Assembly: GCA_049522565.1 (NCBI GenBank)
Contig: JBEKNT010000203.1
Location: forward strand, 1-11,764
Origin: JASHVB01 sp049522565
GTDB taxonomy: Bacteria > Pseudomonadota > Alphaproteobacteria > Acetobacterales > Acetobacteraceae
Length of the DNA stretch: 11,764 nucleotides
Direction of reading: 5' to 3'
Shown: piece after piece, positions 6,290-11,764 of the stretch
How the letters are laid out: every line of letters starts with the position of its first letter
Numbering within the stretch: the first letter of the stretch is position 1
The notes under the pieces: generated by a model
The model's database searches: none
What the model saw: only the letters and a program-made list of their open reading frames with translations
What the model was told of the DNA's origin: nothing
Translations under genes and position numbers: made by a program

Positions 6290-8836
6290 TCACCGCTGCC
6301 ACAGGATGCGTGGCTCTTCCAGCGGGATCGCGACACCGTCGCGATGCGGGATCATTCGCACCGTATAATCCGCCGGCGGGCGCGCCGCGGACACCGCCGC
6401 GCGGTAAAGGTCATGGCCCGAGGCGCCGGCCAGTTTCCCTACGTGCTGCATCTCGTGCTGCTCGGGAGCTCCGTCCATGTCGCTGTCGGCATAAAGCTCC
6501 ACGCGTACCGCTTTGGGATCAACGTTATTGAGGCAGACCTGCGCCACAAAGACGTGCTGCCCGTCATGTTCTTCAAGCTGCACTTCGCCGAAGCGCAGTG
6601 CAGACCAATTCTGGTCCAGAGCTTCCCGCCAATTGATGATATCCACGCCGATCCTGCCTTTATCGTGGGCTCGCTCACGGTAGGCTGAAGCAGCCGGCAA
6701 ATAGTATCGCTCGGTGTACTCGCGCACCGCGCGGTTGGAGGAAAAGTGCGGTGTCAAGCGCGCCATGCTTTCGCGCATCCGCGCCATCCAGGCGTGGGGA
6801 ATGCCCTGCGCATCGCGCGTATAGAACTCGGGGATCACCGCATGCTCGAGCAGATCGTAGAGCGCCTCGGCTTCAGCCGCGTCGCGGACAGGATCGTCGC
6901 CGTGTTGCTGGCCATCCCCCAACGCCCACCCGACCTCCGGCGCGTAGGCTTCCGCCCACCAGCCGTCCAATTCCGACAGATTGATGCCGCCATTGACCAG
7001 CACCTTCATGCCGCTGGTTCCGCAGGCTTCCCACGGCCGGCGCGGCGTGTTGAGCCAGACATCCACGCCCGCCACCAGTTGGCCGGTCAGCAGCATGTCG
7101 TAGTCGCTGAGGAAAATCACATGCGGGCGCACTTCGGGCCGTCGGATGAACCGGGTCCATTGCTGGATCAGGGCTTGGCCTGCCAGGTCGGCCGGATGCG
7201 CCTTGCCAGCCATGATAAGTTGCATTGGGCGCTGCGGATCGGCCAACAGGCGCAGCAGGCGCTCCGGATCATGCAGTAGCAGGTCTGGTCTTTTGTAGGT
7301 TGCAAAGCGACGCGCAAAGCCCAGCGTCAATGCCTTGGGATCAAGCAGGTGCTTCGCACCGTCAGCCTCCGCGGGCGACGCGCCTGACGCGGCGAGCTGC
7401 CTGGACAATCGTTCGCGAGCGTATTCGACAAGCACGGTTCTGGCGGCGGTGCGAAATTGCCAGAGACTTGCATCGGACACACGACGAATATCCTGTGCCA
7501 CGGTCTCCATTGTCCCCAACCAACGAGCCTTTCCGCATGCCTCCGTCCAAAGCCTGTCGGCTGCCGCCGAGTCCCAGGTCGGCATGTGGACGCCGTTGGT
7601 CACGTGGCCGACCGGCACCTCGTCCGCCGGCCAGCGCGGAAACACGGGCGCAAAGAGTTGCCGGCTCACCTGCCCGTGCAGGCGGCTAACGCCATTCACC
7701 CGGCCGCTGCCACGGATTGCCAGATAGGCCATATTGAAATCTTCTGCCGGGTCGTTCGGGTTCTGGCGGCCGAGAGCCAGCAGATTGTGCAGCGTAATGC
7801 CGAGCTGCGTCCGCGCGTAACCACCCAGGGTGTGTTCGATAAGGGCGGGGGTAAACCGGTCAAAGCCCGCGGCCACCGCAGTGTGGGTGGTGAAGAGATT
7901 GCCTGCGCGAGTCACAGCCAGTGCGACTTCGAAGGGCTGTCCGGTCGCTTGCATAAAACTCCGCGCACGTTCCAGCACGGCGAACGCCGCATGCCCCTCA
8001 TTCAGGTGGCAGACTTCCGGTTCGATGCCGAGCGCGGCAAGCAATCGCCATCCGCCGATTCCAAGTACCAGCTCCTGCATGAGGCGCAGATCCGGTCCGC
8101 CGCCGTAAAGCTCGCTGGTGATTCCCCGGTATGGCGGAAAGTTCGCCGCATCGTTGCTGTCCAGCAGGTACAGCTTCAATCTGCCGACCTGAACCTGCCA
8201 GGCGCGAAGCCAGACCGGGTAACCTGGCAGGTCGAGCTGTAGCCGCAACCACTCTCCGTTAGGGTGACGTAATGGCGTGATCGGCAATTGTCCGGGATCG
8301 TTGTAGGGGAAGACCGCCTGTTGGGCTCCGTCCTGGTCGATCAACTGGCGGAAATAGCCTTGCTGGTAAAGCAATCCTATGCCGACGACCGGCACGCCAA
8401 GATCGCTGGCGGCCTTGAGCTGATCGCCGGCCACGTTGCCAAGCCCTCCCGAGTAGATTGGCAACGCTTCGCTCAACATGAATTCCATACTGAAATAGGC
8501 CACACAGCTGGCCGACGATTGCGGGTGGGTCTGCTGAAACCATGCAGGCGCCGCCGCGGCGTCCCGCCTGACTTGCACCAGGTGGTTGACCGTGTCGCGG
8601 AAAGCGGGAGTAGCAAGGGCAGCCTGGAGTTTCTCCCGAGAGACCGTTTGCAGGACGACCCAGGCGTTGTGGGTGAGTTCCCACAGAACGGGATCCAGTT
8701 GCTGCCACACTTCGTCGGTGGCGTGATTCCACGACGAACGCATATTCAGGGCAAGTTTGGCAAGGGAATCGAACCCTTCTACGTCCGTTGGCAAAAGGAA
8801 CTCGCTGGGGTGGCCAATGGGGGCTTGTTTGCTCAT
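6290..8836 (-). CDS. glgP: Alpha-glucan phosphorylase
   Basis: An 848-residue cytoplasmic GT35 phosphorylase that cleaves terminal alpha-1,4 glucosyl units of glycogen or maltodextrin with phosphate, giving glucose-1-phosphate. It belongs to the branch with an N-terminal DUF3417-like domain (LLPTDVEGFDSLAKLALNMR, 14-33; SWNHATDEVWQQLDP, 35-49). Seen: VAYFSMEFML (112-121), SGGLGNVAGDQLKAASDLG, HLNEGHAAF (277-285), GHVTNGVHMPTW (410-421), FARRFATYKRPDLL (507-520) and EACGTSGMKVLVNGG (603-617), in which Lys611 should bind pyridoxal phosphate. It is therefore probably active. I chose ATG 8836: an in-frame ATG at 8890 would add 18 residues lying in a neighbouring remnant ORF. It begins 10 bases after that remnant's stop and lies downstream of gnd-zwf on the same strand, so it likely supplies the sugar phosphate that those enzymes oxidise, after a phosphoglucomutase step not encoded here. 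Confidence 0.94.
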   Translation of the reverse strand: MSKQAPIGHPSEFLLPTDVEGFDSLAKLALNMRSSWNHATDEVWQQLDPVLWELTHNAWVVLQTVSREKLQAALATPAFRDTVNHLVQVRRDAAAAPAWFQQTHPQSSASCVAYFSMEFMLSEALPIYSGGLGNVAGDQLKAASDLGVPVVGIGLLYQQGYFRQLIDQDGAQQAVFPYNDPGQLPITPLRHPNGEWLRLQLDLPGYPVWLRAWQVQVGRLKLYLLDSNDAANFPPYRGITSELYGGGPDLRLMQELVLGIGGWRLLAALGIEPEVCHLNEGHAAFAVLERARSFMQATGQPFEVALAVTRAGNLFTTHTAVAAGFDRFTPALIEHTLGGYARTQLGITLHNLLALGRQNPNDPAEDFNMAYLAIRGSGRVNGVSRLHGQVSRQLFAPVFPRWPADEVPVGHVTNGVHMPTWDSAAADRLWTEACGKARWLGTMETVAQDIRRVSDASLWQFRTAARTVLVEYARERLSRQLAASGASPAEADGAKHLLDPKALTLGFARRFATYKRPDLLLHDPERLLRLLADPQRPMQLIMAGKAHPADLAGQALIQQWTRFIRRPEVRPHVIFLSDYDMLLTGQLVAGVDVWLNTPRRPWEACGTSGMKVLVNGGINLSELDGWWAEAYAPEVGWALGDGQQHGDDPVRDAAEAEALYDLLEHAVIPEFYTRDAQGIPHAWMARMRESMARLTPHFSSNRAVREYTERYYLPAASAYRERAHDKGRIGVDIINWREALDQNWSALRFGEVQLEEHDGQHVFVAQVCLNNVDPKAVRVELYADSDMDGAPEQHEMQHVGKLAGASGHDLYRAAVSAARPPADYTVRMIPHRDGVAIPLEEPRILWQR

Positions 8837-8846
8837 ATCGTCTCGT

Positions 8847-8990
8847 TCAAACGGATCTGCGGTCGACCACCGCATTGGTGGAGCTGTCATGCGCCAATTT
8901 CAGTTCGGCGCCGCGTCCCAACTCTGGGACAATGTTGAGAAGCGTGTTGTCCACGCCGAACAGGAAGACGGTGTCCGCCATCCCGGTCAT
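8847..8990 (-). pseudogene. Chimeric remnant: HAD-phosphatase start joined to glucose-6-phosphate isomerase end
   Basis: A 47-codon open frame fills most of the 167-base gap between zwf and glgP. Residues 4-19 (MADTVFLFGVDNTLLN) read like the beginning of a HAD hydrolase (usual FLFDVDNTLLD), with the nucleophile Asp changed to Gly. Residues ~20-47 (IVPEL, then LAHDSSTNAVVDRR) read like the extreme C-terminus of glucose-6-phosphate isomerase, whose usual end is PEL...HDSSTN(G/A)LIxRYK; the catalytic Lys of that tail is missing. The simplest reading is one deletion that removed most of a HAD gene and most of pgi and fused what was left near position 8934. It has a GGCAGG ribosome site, so it could still be translated and could couple glgP to zwf. 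It begins 13 bases after the zwf stop. A true small protein is the less likely alternative. Confidence 0.6.
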
Positions 8991-9003
8991 GTCGCCTGCC
9001 CAT

Positions 9004-10419
9004 TCATTTCGCTGGCTTCTTTGGCTCGGTCTTGGTCACTTGCGGGTCGCGCCAGGGTCCGTCGGCGCCGATCAGTTGCGTCGCCTCGTCCGGCCCCCAG
9101 CTTCCCGGGTTATACGTGTACAGCGGCGTCGCGTTGTCGAGGATGTTCTCCACAACGCGCCATTGCGCATCGACGATGTCTTCGCGCCCGAACAGGTGGC
9201 CGTTGCCCGCCAGCGCGTCGCCGAGCAGCCGTTGATAAGGCGGCCGGAACGTGGCCGGCTGGGCGGTCAGTATCAGTTCCATATCGTTGCCGACCATGCG
9301 TTCGCCCGGCTGCTTGACCCGCAGGCCCATGCCGATCGCCATGTCGGGGCCGAGCCGGAACCGCATATGTGCCGACCCGCCTGGCACCAGCTCGCCAAAC
9401 GTTTCGCGCGGCGGGCGACGGAACTCCACGGAGACCTCGGTCGCCGTGACGGGCAGGTTCTTGCCCGTGCGGATGTAGATTGGCACACTTTCCCATCGCC
9501 AGCTTTCGATGAACAGCCGGACTGCGATGTAGGTCTCCACAGTTGAGTCCGGATGCACGCCGGGCACGTCGCGGTAGCCGAGATATTGCCCGCGCACGAC
9601 ATCTTCCGGCTGGATCGGGCGCACCGCCTTTAGCAGGTTTGCCCGCTGGTCGCGCATCGCGTCGAATTCCTCGCCGGTAGGCGGATCCATGGCAAGGTGC
9701 GCGACAACCTGTAGCAGATGGTTCTGCATCACGTCGCGGTTGGCGCCGGTCGCGTCATAGAAGGCCGCGCGATCCCGCACACCGAAATCCTCGGCCATGG
9801 TGATCTGGATGCTGCGCACATGGTCGCGGTTCCAGATCGGCTCGAACATCGGATTGGCGAAGCGCGTGTAGAGCAGGTTCTGCACCGGTTCCTTGCCCAG
9901 GAAGTGGTCGATGCGAAAGATGTTCCTTTCCGGGAAGTTCTTCCGCAGCATGCTGTTGAGCTTCTCCGCGGATGCACGGTCGTGACCGAACGGCTTCTCG
10001 ATCACCAGGCGCGCGTCCCGGGCGGCGCCGGACTTGGCCAGGGCCGCCGCCACGGTACCGAACAGGCTCGGCGGCACCGCCAGGTAGTGCAGCGGCCGCT
10101 TCGCCTCGCCAAGTTCTTCGTGCAGCTTCGAGAACGTCGAGGGATCCGCATAGTCGCCATCGATGTAGCGTAGCAGGGACAGCAGCTTGTCCTGTGCCGG
10201 CTTATCGACCGCGCCGTGCTGCGCCAGGCTGTCCTTCGCGCGGTTCTTCAGTTTGTCCAGGTTCCAGCCGGACTTGGCGACCCCGATGATCGGTATGTCC
10301 AGGCCCTCGTCGCGTACCAAGCCGAGCAACGACGGAAAGATCTGCTCATAGGCCAGGTCCCCGCTCGCCCCGAAGAAGACGAGCGCGTCGGATGGCAAGA
10401 TCGCGGATGGAGCTGCCAT
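9004..10419 (-). CDS. zwf: Glucose-6-phosphate 1-dehydrogenase
   Basis: A 471-residue cytoplasmic enzyme of usual length that oxidises glucose-6-phosphate to 6-phosphogluconolactone with NAD(P)+, the first step of the oxidative pentose phosphate and Entner-Doudoroff routes. Seen: VFFGASGDLA (14-23, nucleotide binding), IEKPFGHD (140-147), the active-site signature FRIDHFLGKEPVQNLL (168-183), RFANPMFEPIWNRDHV (186-201), QNHLLQVVAHLAMDPP and YIRTGKNL. In the first motif the Lys that usually follows GDLA (GDLAKRK) is Tyr24, followed by Glu-Gln. ATG 10419 was chosen over the longer ORF to 10704 because that extension overlaps gnd. The start shares one base with the gnd stop (TGATG) after a GAAGGAAGG ribosome site, which indicates translational coupling. 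No 6-phosphogluconolactonase gene follows, although pgl is often next to zwf. Confidence 0.95.
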   Translation of the reverse strand: MAAPSAILPSDALVFFGASGDLAYEQIFPSLLGLVRDEGLDIPIIGVAKSGWNLDKLKNRAKDSLAQHGAVDKPAQDKLLSLLRYIDGDYADPSTFSKLHEELGEAKRPLHYLAVPPSLFGTVAAALAKSGAARDARLVIEKPFGHDRASAEKLNSMLRKNFPERNIFRIDHFLGKEPVQNLLYTRFANPMFEPIWNRDHVRSIQITMAEDFGVRDRAAFYDATGANRDVMQNHLLQVVAHLAMDPPTGEEFDAMRDQRANLLKAVRPIQPEDVVRGQYLGYRDVPGVHPDSTVETYIAVRLFIESWRWESVPIYIRTGKNLPVTATEVSVEFRRPPRETFGELVPGGSAHMRFRLGPDMAIGMGLRVKQPGERMVGNDMELILTAQPATFRPPYQRLLGDALAGNGHLFGREDIVDAQWRVVENILDNATPLYTYNPGSWGPDEATQLIGADGPWRDPQVTKTEPKKPAK

Positions 10420-11441
10420 CAATGACCTTCCTTCGGCTTCTCGATGTGTCCGCCGAACTCGAAGCGCAGCGCCGAGAGCAGACGGTCGGCATAATCCGCC
10501 TCGCCGCGCGAACTGAAGCGGGCGAACAGCGCCGCAGAGATCACCGGCGTCGGCACGCTTTCGTCGATTGCTGCCTGCAACGTCCAGCGGCCCTCGCCGG
10601 AATCCGAAACGCGGCCGGCAAAGTTGCCGAGATCCGGGCTTTTTCGCAGCGCACTGGCGGCAAGATCGAGCAACCATGAGGCAACAACGCTGCCGCGTCG
10701 CCATACCTCCGCGACCTGCGCGATATCGATGTCGTACTTGTAGCGCTCGGGGTGACGCAGCGGCGTCGTCTCGGTGTCCGGGGCTTGCGTCTTCATTCCG
10801 ACATTAGCGTGCTTGATAATGTTCAGCCCTTCTGCATAGGCCGCCATCAGCCCGTACTCGATACCATTATGCACCATCTTTACGAAGTGCCCGGCGCCGT
10901 TCGGCCCGCAGTGCAGATACCCCTGTTCGGCCGTGCCCGGATTACCGGTCGCCCCCGGCGTGCGCGGCGCTGCATCGACCCCGGGAGCCAGCGACCGGAA
11001 GATCGGGTCGAGCCGCTTCACCACGTCAGGCTCGCCGCCGATCATGTGGCAATAGCCACGCTCCAGCCCCCACACGCCGCCACTGACGCCGACATCGACG
11101 TAGTGCAAGCCTTTCTCATGCAGTTCCTCGGCGCGGCGGATATCGTCGTGGTAGTACGAATTGCCGCCATCCACGACGATGTCGCCTTTTTCCAGCAACG
11201 GTAGCAGCGACTTCAGCACAGGATCGACCACGGCGGCTGGTACCATCAACCATACCAGCCGAGGCTTGCTCAATTGCTTGACGAAGTCGGGCAGGCTGGT
11301 GGTGCCTTTCGCGCCCTTGCTAACCAGTGCATCCACGGCTTCATGGTGGCTGTCATAGACCAGGCATTCATGGCCGGCCTTGGTCAGCCGGATCACCATG
11401 CTGCCGCCCATCCGTCCCAGGCCGATCATTCCTAGCTGCAT
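10419..11441 (-). CDS. gnd: 6-phosphogluconate dehydrogenase, decarboxylating (short, probably NAD-dependent type)
   Basis: A 340-residue member of the short GndA/YqeC-like class (E. coli-type Gnd is ~470). It oxidatively decarboxylates 6-phosphogluconate to ribulose-5-phosphate. Seen: Rossmann motif MIGLGRMGGSM (5-15), VDGGNSYYHDD (90-100), VGVSGGVWGLERGY (117-130) and the catalytic GHFVKMVHNGIEYGLM (184-199), with Lys188 and Asn192. The second strand ends in VYD with Asp30; an acidic residue here usually binds the adenosine ribose hydroxyls of NAD and disfavours NADP, so NAD use is inferred. The start ATG 11441 has an AAGGAG ribosome site seven bases upstream. It is coupled to zwf and follows the broken glucokinase gene by 54 bases, without a visible terminator. 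Confidence 0.94.
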   Translation of the reverse strand: MQLGMIGLGRMGGSMVIRLTKAGHECLVYDSHHEAVDALVSKGAKGTTSLPDFVKQLSKPRLVWLMVPAAVVDPVLKSLLPLLEKGDIVVDGGNSYYHDDIRRAEELHEKGLHYVDVGVSGGVWGLERGYCHMIGGEPDVVKRLDPIFRSLAPGVDAAPRTPGATGNPGTAEQGYLHCGPNGAGHFVKMVHNGIEYGLMAAYAEGLNIIKHANVGMKTQAPDTETTPLRHPERYKYDIDIAQVAEVWRRGSVVASWLLDLAASALRKSPDLGNFAGRVSDSGEGRWTLQAAIDESVPTPVISAALFARFSSRGEADYADRLLSALRFEFGGHIEKPKEGH

Positions 11442-11495
11442 TGTAATGCTCCTTGGTCCATGGATACGGCGGTGGGGTCGTAGTGCGGATAACGC

Positions 11496-11764
11496 TCAGT
11501 TCCGTGCCATTTGCTCCAGCCCGTATATGGCCGCCCCGAGCAAAGTGGCGTTCACGATCATGACATGCACCGGCACCGCGCTCGGCAGTTTGGCAAAGTG
11601 CCCCTTGGCGGTGAACGCCCGCATGAAGGCGCCGTCCTGAATTCGAAACAGGCCGAGGTGGCGTGGCCGCCGGTGTTGCCCAGGAACGTCTCGACAATCG
11701 GCGGTAGCCCTTCGTAGTCGGCGCTGTGGAATTCCTGCTCGGCGACGAACTTGCGCGGCCCGGT
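11496..11764 (-). pseudogene. glk: Glucokinase pseudogene with internal deletion and frameshift (cut by window edge)
   Basis: Two parts of a glucokinase abut in different frames. From the window edge down to about 11645 the frame reads GPRKFVAEQEFHSADYEGL, then PPIVETFLGN and ATSACF, matching the early region of bacterial glucokinases (short strand, PSLEAVI-like helix, then A-CF before the usual AGP). From about 11637 to the TGA at 11498-11496 a different frame reads DGAFMRAFTAKGHF, PSAVPVHVMIVNATLLGAAI and YGLEQMARN, matching the extreme C-terminus. Roughly 200 residues in between, including the glucose-binding and catalytic part, are absent. The first frame continues only to a stop at 11560-11558. 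The join lies in TTCGAATTCAG (about 11647-11637). It is either a genuine deletion or an assembly join. The N-terminal start lies outside the window. No active enzyme can come from this copy. Confidence 0.7.

Noticed and set aside
6087..6302. 71-codon minus-strand ORF across the glgP-DUF3141 gap
   Set aside because: It overlaps the DUF3141 start and the promoter dyad, and its translation shows no domain or protein-like pattern.
8837..8890. Alternative GlgP start at 8890
   Set aside because: The 18 extra residues lie inside the HAD/Pgi remnant frame region, and the family-like N-terminus begins after Met at 8836.
10420..10704. N-terminal extension of Zwf
   Set aside because: It lies within gnd; the coupled TGATG start with a good ribosome site at 10419 gives the usual Zwf N-terminus.
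11368..11697. 109-codon minus-strand ORF overlapping gnd and the glucokinase scar
   Set aside because: It is the third frame through the pseudogene and the gnd start; both recognisable glucokinase pieces lie in the other two frames.

Overview
The window is a GC-rich bacterial segment, almost certainly from a proteobacterium, in which every supportable gene lies on the minus strand. It reads as a block of anaerobic or micro-oxic central metabolism. From high to low coordinates (the direction of transcription) it holds: a broken glucokinase gene cut by the window edge, 6-phosphogluconate dehydrogenase (gnd), glucose-6-phosphate dehydrogenase (zwf), a 47-codon chimeric remnant, alpha-glucan phosphorylase (glgP), a 199-base promoter region, a DUF3141 PHA-synthase-like protein, a FabI-type enoyl reductase, a MaoC-Pta fusion, acetate kinase (ackA), and the N-terminal 99 codons of a P-type proton-pumping ATPase that runs off the left edge.

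The right half (6290-11764) is sugar catabolism. GlgP would release glucose-1-phosphate from stored glucan, and Zwf and Gnd would oxidise glucose-6-phosphate to ribulose-5-phosphate and CO2. gnd and zwf are translationally coupled (TGATG). Two deletion scars sit in this half. The glucokinase gene keeps only an N-terminal and a C-terminal piece, joined out of frame. Between zwf and glgP, a short ORF joins the start of a HAD-type phosphatase to what looks like the last residues of glucose-6-phosphate isomerase. An older locus probably carried intact glk, a HAD gene and pgi here; no pgl is visible.

The left half (1-6090) looks like one operon, DUF3141-fabI-maoC/pta-ackA-proton ATPase, with gaps of 94, 13, 6 and 77 bases. 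Pta and AckA convert acyl-CoA to acid with ATP formation, and the ATPase could spend ATP to export protons. Upstream of DUF3141 is a perfect TTGA-N6-TCAA dyad (6156-6169), the FNR/ANR/FixK recognition pattern. It lies at a class II activation distance from a plausible -10, so oxygen-limitation control is a reasonable inference. The gene set resembles low-oxygen-activated loci known from Burkholderia and related proteobacteria. No RNA gene, insertion sequence, CRISPR array or phage gene was seen. I found no wholly new system; the most notable points are the deletion scars, a MaoC domain without its hydratase motif, and a Cys-nucleophile PHA-synthase-like protein in an acetate-forming operon.
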